Assembly (NCBI GenBank): GCA_964035575.1
Contig: OZ037858.1
Location: 434,001 to 498,000, forward strand
Source of the DNA: Rhynchopus sp. YZ270_cl-10
Taxonomy: Eukaryota; Euglenozoa; Diplonemea; Diplonemida; Diplonemidae
Direction: 5' to 3'
Length of the DNA stretch: 64,000 nucleotides
This document shows, piece after piece, positions 52,001 to 60,530 of this stretch (its first letter is position 1; each line of letters opens with the position of its first letter). The notes under the pieces were generated by a model. The model saw only the letters and a list, made by a program, of their open reading frames with translations. It was not told where the DNA came from and searched no databases. A program made the translations under genes and the position numbers.

Positions 52001-52127
52001 AGGAGAAGTTGACAGTGCAGAAAAAAAAGTTATTTGTGTCTCTTCGTGTTAAGTATTGCTGCGTTGAAGCATCCACACAAATAAAAGAAAAGAAAAACGC
52101 CTCACCGTTCGAGGGCGGACGCAGAGC
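52001..52127 (-). repeat. Class II hairpin repeat split by 75-bp insertion
   Basis: GAGAAGTTGACAGTGCA (52003-52019) and ACGCCTCACCGTTCGAGGGC (52096 on) are the two halves of one class II unit. About 76 bp of A-rich DNA lies between them. Confidence 0.6.
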
Positions 52128-52410
52128 ATTAAAGAAAGCACGAGAGCTATGGAAAAATTCTAGCAACAGTATCTAGGGAGAACAAAAAAAGGGGGGGTTT
52201 TGCTTTTTTCCACGCATTTTTCGTGACCGGGGTTTGGCAGGCTCACGCACAACACAGCTTCAACAAAGCTGTGATGGGAAATCAGTTAATTTTTTCAAAT
52301 TCCGTTGCCGACAAGATTAGACTTTCTCTGGTCTCTTTTTGGCATTTTCCGACCTCAAAAAAAAAAAAAAATCGCGAATTATCAGAACTCTGCAGGAAGA
52401 AGGGAAAAAA

Positions 52411-52455
52411 AGTGAAGTTGATAGTGCAAACGCCTCTGGGACGCAGGCACTGACA
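52411..52455 (-). repeat. Dispersed hairpin repeat, class II
   Basis: GTGAAGTTGATAGTGCAAAC, GCCTCTGGGACGCAGGCACT. A shortened hairpin. Confidence 0.65.
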
Positions 52456-52516
52456 CTCCGCGGGTTATCGAACCCCGGAGTGTTGCGCTTGGGTGAGGTT
52501 TAAAAAAAAAAAATCA

Positions 52517-52574
52517 AAGAAAATTTTCTAAGATGAACCTAAACCTATAAGCCTCTTCGCTGCTTAGTCCTTAA
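52517..52574 (-). repeat. Dispersed hairpin repeat, class I
   Basis: AAGATGAACCTAAACCTATA, AGCCTCTTCGCTGCTTAGTC. The loop is enlarged. Confidence 0.65.
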
Positions 52575-53228
52575 ACACCCTTAAACGACGAGAATGGTGC
52601 ACGTCTACAGCCTTCTACTGAAGACTGCTACGAAGCACCAGAGAATTTGATGAATATGCTTTCAATTTCAACAAAAAGCATAAGGCAATAGGTGTACTGG
52701 GTACTCACCTTCCCAGAAGTTGAATAGAAGAAACGTTGAGAGATGAATGTGTCTCGCAGTGCACATCCACTTAAGAAACAAAAGAGAGAAACGGCGGGGA
52801 TTTGGGTAAAAAAATCCTTGGCCTGTGTGAAAATAGTGTGAATAATCAACGTTGAAGAAAAAGAAAAAAAGAAAACGAGCTTTTAGCACGGTATGTATGG
52901 TGGTTCGCCGCTTTCTGTGCAAAGAAAATTAAAAAATATCCCCCCATTATCACTGTTTCGTTCGCTCCACAACTTCTTTAGAAAAAAAAACGGTACATAT
53001 TTACTGTAGAACCATTGGGTTGTCCAAACCACGGGAAAAAAAAACATTGCTTCATTTTCCATAGGCGCTTTCACACACGAAAAAATAGGAAATTGCACCA
53101 CAAAAAAATGTGCTAAAAAACAAAATCTATCTACAAATACACGTTGCAGCTGTTTCGCCCTTCTCTTTACTTGTTGGGGCCATACAAATAGACACTACAA
53201 TCTAATTAACTTCTCGTTCATTTCACCG

Positions 53229-56200
53229 TTACTGCGTGATCAACTCAACGTATCTCCAGGAACTGTTTCCGGACCAGCCGTCGACCTGGATTTTTGGTGT
53301 GGTGGAGGCGAACCCGCCGCGGACGGTGCCGACTTGCCAGGGATCACTTCGGTGGTTGCGCACACGCACCCTGTCACGTGGATGGAAGATACCACGCCCC
53401 TCCGACGGCCTTCCTGGACGTACCCGCTTTGTCGAAGGACGCCGTGCAGATGATTTACGTGGCGGCGACACCTCTCGCAGATCCATATCAATGTTGTGTA
53501 CTGCCACACCCCTGTACGTAGGAGCTCCTAGGCTGTGCCGCGACGTCAGTGGCGGCGGTGGTGAATAGCGCTGTGGTGATTCGTCCCTTCTGTAGCCACC
53601 TTCGCGAAGAGAGGCACGCACGTCATGGGCGTAGGCAGCGTCGTGCACAGTGAGGGGGTCCAGGTAGGAGCGGGTCATGTGGATCTGCCCAGGGGAGGGC
53701 GGCTGAGGGAACGGTGCGGCAAGGATGCAGTCGAGTGCGTGGAGGTTCTCTTCTGCGTAGGGAATGCCCGGGGGTGGTGGCAGTGGCGGTGCACGGACAC
53801 GAGGCGATGCGGCTGTAACGAAGGTGCGTTTGAGGCTCTCAATCGTCTTCTGCTGTGTCCGCACCTTGGTCCGAAGTGACGACAGCACTGCGCTGTTCTC
53901 AAGGAGCTGGCTGCTCGCCTCAATCAGCGCCGCCTGCGCCACAGCCCGCTCCTCTTCGATGATGGGCATCACAGCAACAGGAAGAGGCGCAGGCATTACG
54001 ACAGGGCTGTGGTGGGCGTGGTAGGCATGGTACATTGCATCAGGGCTGGTGGGTGGGCTTGTGTAGGGGTCCGGAGGCGGTGGGTGTGGTGTGTGGGTGT
54101 GCGGCATCGCCACATCAGGACGCGGTTCAGAGGCGACGCGAGGCGACGCAGCGTCAAGCTTCTGCTGCAGCATGCGCTCCATCTCTGCCTCGCGCTGCAG
54201 CATCTCCTTCTCCTTGCGCATCATCTCACGCTCTATCGCCAGCTCGCGCTCTTGCATCTCACGTTCGTGTTCACGTCGCCGCCGCTCTCGGTCGTCGCGT
54301 TCTTTGCGGTCCTTCTCACGCTCCAACTCCCATTCACGTCGTTCACGCTCCTGTTCAGCCTTCTCACGTTCGTGGTGCTCCTTCTCTTTGTCGCGTGCAG
54401 CACGCTCGCGTGCCTTCTCCTTCTCCCACTGATCCCGTTCCTGCTTCTCGCGTTGCATCTCCCTGTCGCGTTCCTGGTCGCGTTCGTCGCGCATGCGTTG
54501 GCGCTCCTTCTCCCACTCATCCTTCTCACGCCGCTCGCGCTCCTCACGTTCCTTCTCACGACGCTGCTTCTCCTTCTCCCACTCACGATCGCGTTGTAAG
54601 TCGCGGTTGCGGCGCAGCTCCTCCTCGCGCTCACGCTCCTCCTCAAGGCGCCGCCGCTCCTCCTCCAACGCAGCTAGACGGCGTGCCTCGCGCTGCTCCA
54701 GATCCGCACGCAGCTGCTCGTCCTTCGCACGCAGGCGCTTCTGTTCTTCGTCCTTCTCGCGTTCGAAACGTGCCCGCTCCTCGCGCTCCTGCTCTCGCCG
54801 CTCGCGATCCTCCCGCTCACGACGCTCAAGATCGAGCCGCTCCTTCTCCCGCCGCATGGCCTCCTCCTTCTCCCTGCGCAGTGTCTCTTGCTCCTCACGC
54901 TCCAGGCGACGCCGTTCCTCTTCTTCGCGTCTCTTATCACGTTCACGCCGCATGGCCTCCTCCTCAGCATGCTCCTGTTCACGACGTGCACGGAGGCGTT
55001 GTTCACGCAAACGCTGTGCCTCCTCCTCCTCCTCACGCTGCTGCCTGCGCAGCTCTTCCTTCTCCTTCTCCTTGGCGCGTGCAACTTCGAGCTCGTGAGC
55101 CAGTGCCCTCTGGCGCTCCGCATCACGCTGCAGGTCCCGCTGGCGCTTGGCCTCGAGCTCCTCCTTCTCCAGACGAAGTGTCTCCTGCAGGGCAGCCTCG
55201 CGGCGGTCCTGCTCAGCCTTCCTGGCCTGCTCCTCGAGACGCAGACGTGCCTCCTCCTGCTTTTGGAGCTGCTGGTACTCCTTCTCCTTCAGCTGCTGTG
55301 CCTCGCGTTCCCTGCGCAGCTTCTCCTCTTCCTCATGATCACGTCGCTCCTGCTCAAGACGCTGCTCCTCTGCTCGTTGGCGGCGTTCCTGTTCGTCACG
55401 TTGGCGCCTCTGCTGCTCCTCCTCCTGCCAGCGCTGCTGTGCCTGGCGGTCCTTCTCACGTCGCTCCATCTCCTCCCGCTCTCGTCTCTCTTTCTCTTCA
55501 CGGTGCTGGCGTTGCAGCTCGTCCCTCTCGCGCTGTCTGCGTGCGTCCTCCTCCTTGCGCTGTGCTTCCATCGCCTCACGCTCACGGCGGAAGGTGTCCT
55601 GCATCTCACGCAGTGCAGCAGCCTCCTTGTCACGTCGTGCTGCGTCGTCCTGCTCACGCCGCAGCTTCTCCTCATGCATCTTGTCCTCACGCCATTTCGA
55701 CGCAGCACGCTCCTCGTCACGCGACTTGTTGCGCAGCTCTTCACGTTCGCGTTCAAGGTTGCGCAGCGTCTCCTCCTGCGACTTGCGCAGTCGTTCCATC
55801 TCATCCCGCTCCCACGTGTCGCGCCTGCTCATGCCCAGGGCAGACTCCGACATCTCCTCGGCAGCACTGCTGCGCAGGCGGAGGCGTTCACGCTCGCCCT
55901 TCAGGCGTTCCTCGCGCAGGCGGTCGTAGTCCTCGCGCTCGTCGTTCTTACGCCGCTCTTCACGTTCGCGCTCCACGTGCAGACGCTCCTCCCTCGCACG
56001 CTCGTAGTCTTCACGTTCGGAGCGGATGCGGTCCTCCTTCTCCTGTGCGCGGCGTGCACGTTCATCTTCTTTCTCTTGTGCACGGCGTTCACGCTCGTCC
56101 TCCTTCTCCTGCGCACGGAGTGCACGTTCATCCTCCTTCTCACGCTCGCGCTGGAGACGCTCCTCTTCCTTCTCACGTTCGAGGCGGAGACGTTGCTCTC

Positions 56201-58754
56201 TTGCGCGTGCGTAGGCGTCACGGTCGGGGCTGTCGAAGAGGCGCTCCTCTTCGTCGCGCTTGGTACGCAGGGCACCGTCACGCTGCACAACACGTTCGCG
56301 GTCCTGCTCTGCCTGAGCACGTTGGTCGCGTTCACGGGCTAGCTCCTTCTCAAGGCGGAGTCGCTGTTCACGTGCGTCGTCGTAGGCGGCACGGCTGCCA
56401 CGATCGCGTGCCCGGTCCTCCTCCTCTTGTGCACGGCGCAGGCGGTCCTCCTTCTCGCGCTCCTGTGCACGCGCCCGCTCCACAGCCTGACGTGCAGAGC
56501 GCTCGTCGTCCAGCTCCTTCTCAAGCCTTTGTCGTTCCTCGCGTACCCGTTCATAGCCATCTCTGTCCTCACTCGCCTTGAGGCGGCCCTCTTGGTCGCG
56601 CGCTTCACGCAGGCGTTGCACGCTGGCATGCTGGCTGTCGTTCTCCTCTTCTGCTTTGAGACGGTCGGCAAGACGCTTTTGAAGGTCGTTCTCCATTTTG
56701 ATGCGGGTGTCGCGGGCTTTGCGGTACGCCTCGTCGTCGGAGCCGTACTTGAGACGGCTTTCCTCGTCACGCGCCTTGCGGAGGTGGTCTTCTCGCTCTC
56801 TGAGTGCAGCCTTTTCGTCTGCCGCATGCCGCATGTCGTCACGCTCCTGCTCGAGCTCACGCTCCATGCGGATACGGTCACGTCGTGCACGTTCAAACTC
56901 CTCTCTGTCGGCACTGCTGCGCAGACGCCGCTCCGCAGCCTTTGCCTGCCGCACCTCCTCCTCCTTTGCGTGCAGCTCGTCACGTTCACGCTCCGCACGT
57001 CGCAATGACTCACGCTCCCTCTCCAGCTCCCCTTCCACACGCCGCCGTGCGTCCGTCGCCGCCTCTCGCTCTGCAGGGTCGTTGGACAGCAGCATCCTGT
57101 CCTCATCCTCCTTCGCCCGCTTCAGACGTTCCTGCCGTGCACGCACCTCATCCCTGTCACGCTCTATACTTCGTAGGCTTTGCAGCTCCTTCTCCAGCTC
57201 CTCCTCCATCTGCTCCCGCTTACTACGCGCCCGTTCATATTGCGCGTCGTCTCGACCACGGAGGCTGTCTTCCTTTTCTTTCGCACGACGCAGTTTTTCT
57301 TCTCTTGCGCGGAGCTCATCCCGCTCGTCTTCTGCTTTGCGAAGCTGCTCACGCTCCCTTTCTAGGTCCTGCTCCATGCGGATCCTGTCAGACCGTGCAC
57401 GCTCATAGCCTTGGGTGTCGGGCGTTTCACTGAGACGGTCCTCTTTGTCCACCGCATTGCGCAACTCCTCTTCATGCGTGCGAAGAGACGCACGCTCCCT
57501 GCTCGCACGCTCCGCAGACTCTCCTCTACGTACAACCTCACGCTCCATGCTCCGACGGTCTTTTTGGGCACGCTCTTGCGCAGTACGGTCACCACTTTGC
57601 GCGGCACGCTTTTCTTCTTCGTGCGCCCGACGGAGACGAGCTTCGCTATCACGAAGCGCATCGCGCTCTAGATCGGCCCTGCGTCGTGCTTCCTTCTCTT
57701 GCGCCAAAGCATCTTCAAGACGACGTCGTTCTGAGCTGAATGAGGTTCGCGAATCGCGTCGTCTCCGTTCGCTTTGTGCGTCCTCATCTGCGTTATCCTG
57801 CTGCGTCCGTTGGAGACGATCCCTTTCCGCCTCTAGCCTGCGCAGCTCTGCCTTGATAGCAGTGGTATCCTCACCATGCGCCCTTTGATCTGCCTCCTCA
57901 CGCCCTGCCCTTCGCAGCGCGTCTTCATTTCGTTCACGCTCATCCCATGCTTCACGCCATGCTGCATCCCGTTTACTCCAGTCCCCTTCGACCTGCGCGG
58001 TGGTGTTTTTATTACTATCGCTCGAGGTGCTTCCTCGAGAAGGTTTGGCAGCAATATCTTCCTTATGAGACGACGACGAAGAAAAGGTATGTCTCCTGCT
58101 TTGTGTCGTTGGATGCGAAATTGAATCATTTTGCAGGCTTGGCCAACGTGGTGCAGCTCCCCCTCCTCCTCCTCCTCCTCCCCCTCCCACCCCATTTGCA
58201 TAAGTTTCACTAGGAAGGCGTGGTAAAATATTCTCAAAATGCCTAGCCTGAGTAGGTGACGTCACAACATCTGCTCGAAGAACTCTGATCGGAGAAATAT
58301 GCTTTTTTTGTTCAGCGTGCGGAGGAGAATGCAAAAATGGAGGTCTCGGGGAAGGTGACGGCCTTCGCAGATCAAAGCTTGAGTATCTCGTAGCATTGCG
58401 AGGTGGGGAGAGGTGTGGGTCCTCTTTCTCAGACTCTGCGTGCAATATGGTATGCCACGTATCACCATCACTCCAACGTACCCATGCATACCCACCACCA
58501 TGTGGTGCGGCTTCGAGCACCACTTCGCCTATCAAATTCGGACCATCTTCCGTGTATTCTAAACGATGTTCCTGGCGTTGTGCAGTATCCTGCAAGACAA
58601 CAAGCGCTCGATCGCCTATCACCTTCCAAGTATTCCCTTCCGCATCTCTCCACATCCCATCCAAGTGATGCACCCCCAAGGCAACCCCAGGAACGGACGC
58701 AACTGAATCTCTCGGTACCCCCCGCTGATACCCATAAGGGGATCTACTCTCCAT
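53229..58754 (-). CDS. Giant coiled-coil protein with 57-residue repeats (1,841 aa)
   Basis: Single 5.5-kb exon, ATG at 58754. Residues 28-105 form a small globular module (MWRDAEGNTWKVIGDR, YAWVRWSDGDTWHTIL). A Ser/Pro-rich part, a poly-Gly run (189-199) and a very long Arg/Glu coiled coil (about 255-1,530) follow. Residues 374-828 are eight consecutive 56-57-residue repeats (consensus LRRAxxEExRL..D...YERAR..R..ME.ELERER). A His/Pro-rich segment, a short coiled coil, and a C-terminal domain (last 50 residues: DRVRVRNHRSDPWQVGTVRG and KIQVDGW..SWRYVE) complete it. The terminal motif looks like a small beta domain I associate with protist cytoskeletal or flagellar proteins (inference). Likely a filamentous cytoskeletal scaffold. 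Unlike its neighbours, no AG lies within 60 nt upstream of the ATG. Confidence 0.9.
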   Translation of the reverse strand: MESRSPYGYQRGVPRDSVASVPGVALGVHHLDGMWRDAEGNTWKVIGDRALVVLQDTAQRQEHRLEYTEDGPNLIGEVVLEAAPHGGGYAWVRWSDGDTWHTILHAESEKEDPHLSPPRNATRYSSFDLRRPSPSPRPPFLHSPPHAEQKKHISPIRVLRADVVTSPTQARHFENILPRLPSETYANGVGGGGGGGGGGAAPRWPSLQNDSISHPTTQSRRHTFSSSSSHKEDIAAKPSRGSTSSDSNKNTTAQVEGDWSKRDAAWREAWDERERNEDALRRAGREEADQRAHGEDTTAIKAELRRLEAERDRLQRTQQDNADEDAQSERRRRDSRTSFSSERRRLEDALAQEKEARRRADLERDALRDSEARLRRAHEEEKRAAQSGDRTAQERAQKDRRSMEREVVRRGESAERASRERASLRTHEEELRNAVDKEDRLSETPDTQGYERARSDRIRMEQDLEREREQLRKAEDERDELRAREEKLRRAKEKEDSLRGRDDAQYERARSKREQMEEELEKELQSLRSIERDRDEVRARQERLKRAKEDEDRMLLSNDPAEREAATDARRRVEGELERERESLRRAERERDELHAKEEEVRQAKAAERRLRSSADREEFERARRDRIRMERELEQERDDMRHAADEKAALREREDHLRKARDEESRLKYGSDDEAYRKARDTRIKMENDLQKRLADRLKAEEENDSQHASVQRLREARDQEGRLKASEDRDGYERVREERQRLEKELDDERSARQAVERARAQEREKEDRLRRAQEEEDRARDRGSRAAYDDAREQRLRLEKELARERDQRAQAEQDRERVVQRDGALRTKRDEEERLFDSPDRDAYARAREQRLRLEREKEEERLQREREKEDERALRAQEKEDERERRAQEKEDERARRAQEKEDRIRSEREDYERAREERLHVEREREERRKNDEREDYDRLREERLKGERERLRLRSSAAEEMSESALGMSRRDTWERDEMERLRKSQEETLRNLEREREELRNKSRDEERAASKWREDKMHEEKLRREQDDAARRDKEAAALREMQDTFRREREAMEAQRKEEDARRQRERDELQRQHREEKERREREEMERREKDRQAQQRWQEEEQQRRQRDEQERRQRAEEQRLEQERRDHEEEEKLRREREAQQLKEKEYQQLQKQEEARLRLEEQARKAEQDRREAALQETLRLEKEELEAKRQRDLQRDAERQRALAHELEVARAKEKEKEELRRQQREEEEEAQRLREQRLRARREQEHAEEEAMRRERDKRREEEERRRLEREEQETLRREKEEAMRREKERLDLERREREDRERREQEREERARFEREKDEEQKRLRAKDEQLRADLEQREARRLAALEEERRRLEEEREREEELRRNRDLQRDREWEKEKQRREKEREERERREKDEWEKERQRMRDERDQERDREMQREKQERDQWEKEKARERAARDKEKEHHEREKAEQERERREWELEREKDRKERDDRERRRREHEREMQERELAIEREMMRKEKEMLQREAEMERMLQQKLDAASPRVASEPRPDVAMPHTHTPHPPPPDPYTSPPTSPDAMYHAYHAHHSPVVMPAPLPVAVMPIIEEERAVAQAALIEASSQLLENSAVLSSLRTKVRTQQKTIESLKRTFVTAASPRVRAPPLPPPPGIPYAEENLHALDCILAAPFPQPPSPGQIHMTRSYLDPLTVHDAAYAHDVRASLREGGYRRDESPQRYSPPPPLTSRHSLGAPTYRGVAVHNIDMDLREVSPPRKSSARRPSTKRVRPGRPSEGRGIFHPRDRVRVRNHRSDPWQVGTVRGGFASTTPKIQVDGWSGNSSWRYVELITQ

Positions 58755-59180
58755 TCAATTTTTTTTGGAAAAATCGTTTGTGAAAGGAGAGGAGGAGAAA
58801 AGCAGGGGGAAAAAAGGAGTAAATAAAAGGGGGAAAGAGAAGGGGTGGTGTTGTTTAAGTTCGGATCATTGTTGGTATGGGGGGAGAATGACAAAAAAAA
58901 GAGAGAGAAAAAAAAGGGGGTTTTTTTGTCTGTAGAGTGTGTGTGTGTGTGTGTGGCGTTGGTTGAGGGGATTAGAGGGTGGGTTTGAAAATGTTTTTTG
59001 TATGTTTTGAAAGTGCTTTGTGCTCTCTCTGAGGGGATTAGAGGGTGGGGAGAGGGGATCGTGTTCAGTGTAAAAGGGAGGGGGGGGGCGGCGGTATTTC
59101 GTGTTCGTTTTTGGATATTTTTTACTTTTTTTTGTCGTTTTTTTTGACAAGATTTTTGTCGCAATTTGTTGTAAAAAAAA

Positions 59181-59232
59181 TAAAGATAAGTTTGCTAAGA
59201 TGAACCTAAGCCTCTCGCGTTTAGTCAACCTA
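59181..59232 (-). repeat. Dispersed hairpin repeat, class I
   Basis: AAGTTTGCTAAGATGAACCT, AAGCCTCTCGCGTTTAGTCA. The stem is weakened at one position. Confidence 0.7.
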
Positions 59233-59568
59233 CAATAAAAAAAAATCCCGGAAGGAATGCGGGAGGGAATGGGTACGTAGTAACGGGGGGGCGGTTGCTT
59301 GAAAGAGAAACCAAAAATAAAAATAAAAAAATCTACACTTTTCTTGGGGTGAGGAAAGGGGGGAAAGGGGAGAACGGGGGGGGGGGAAGGGGGCAGGGGT
59401 ATTTGGCTTCTTCCAATTTTTTTTTGGAAAATTTGAACAATGTGTCCAACGAAGGACACAAAACACATCTTACAAAAAATATACCCCCCCAAAAAAAAAA
59501 TCCGAACAGCTTCTTTGGTGCGTTTATTCGGAGAGGGGGTACTTTTTTTTTTGTTCTTTTTTGGATTG

Positions 59569-59690
59569 ACAATCACCCCACCAAGAAAAGAGGTGGGTTC
59601 TGTACTCAAAAGTCACCTTTTTTGTTGTATCGACAATCACGTTATACCTACTGGTATAACGATCTGTACTCAATGTCGGCCTTTTTTTTA
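59569..59690. repeat. Duplicated hairpin unit with conserved flanks
   Basis: Two units share GACAATCAC on the left and CTGTACTCAA on the right. Between them are different stems: CCACC/GGTGG in the first, GTTATACC/GGTATAAC in the second. Confidence 0.65.
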
Positions 59691-59900
59691 AAAAAGGTGG
59701 CGTTAACTACAGACACACCTCGTCCCTGAGAGAGTGGCAGTTTTTCTTTTGTTTTTGTTTGTATTTTGAAAACTTGGTTGTATTAGTGTAGACACCCTAG
59801 CGTGTGCTCCGCTATACAACACTATATTTGCTTGTTTCAACGATCGACAAAACCCTTCGTCAATGACTAGTTTTTTTCTGTACAAATAGAAAAATGGAAT

Positions 59901-59954
59901 AAAAAAGAAGGTTTGTAAGATGAACCTAAGCCGCGTAGTGCTTAGTTACTTGAA
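59901..59954 (-). repeat. Dispersed hairpin repeat, class I
   Basis: GTTTGTAAGATGAACCTAAG, CCGCGTAGTGCTTAGTTACT. The loop sequence differs; the CTAAGC/GCTTAG stem is kept. Confidence 0.7.
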
Positions 59955-60190
59955 AAAAAAAAAAATCCTAGCACCGGGGGGTGTGACAATGAAGTTTAAA
60001 CTCGGGTGAGAGATCTGACCCTTCGAAACGTAGATCACACAGAGAGGTGGTGACTACACGATATCAAATGTTAAAATATAGGCGCAAATGGGTTAAAAAA
60101 GAACACAAATTGCGCTATACACAAAAGGGAAAAGGGTGGGAAAGGGAAAGGGATCTCCGAAAGTTTTTTTTTCCCCTTTTTGGTACATTA

Positions 60191-60299
60191 GGTGTTCCAC
60201 AAACAAAGGCTGAAAACTGACAGGTCGCTGACGGGTAAGCTCCTCGACACCCTCCTTAAAAAAAACTGTCAGGTCGCTGACACGTTTTCGTGGAACACC
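60191..60299. mobile_element. Small inverted-repeat element, 109 bp
   Basis: Ends GGTGTTCCAC (60191-60200) and GTGGAACACC (60290-60299). Inside, CAGGTCGCTGAC occurs twice (about 60221 and 60270). MITE-like; no target duplication recognised. Confidence 0.45.
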
Positions 60300-60530
60300 A
60301 ATCTTGACGAAAACACCTCTTTTGAAGAGCTACCAAAAGTATAAAAAAAAACTTCAAAGGGGTTTTTTTCTTAAAAGGTAGGAAAGGGGGGGATGGGGAG
60401 AGGGACGAGGGAGATCTAATAAAAAATGTACCTTTGTTCATCACATTTTTTTTTTTAAAAGCAATCTAAAAAAAAACTCTAAAAAAAAATTAAGGTTCCA
60501 ACCTGCGACCCACTGAAACTACCTCACTTT

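Larger units (their letters stand above)
51759..53228. other. Spacer with several hairpin repeats
   Basis: No gene. Contains an interrupted class II copy (52001-52127), a class II copy (52411-52455), a CCGCGGG/CCCCGG hairpin (52456-52484), a class I copy (52517-52574) and a degenerate one (about 52728-52775). Confidence 0.6.
58755..60530. other. Spacer with hairpin repeats and small inverted-repeat unit
   Basis: No gene. Contains a GT run (58938-58954), class I copies (59181-59232 and 59901-59954), a duplicated hairpin unit (59569-59690) and an inverted-repeat element (60191-60299). Confidence 0.6.
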
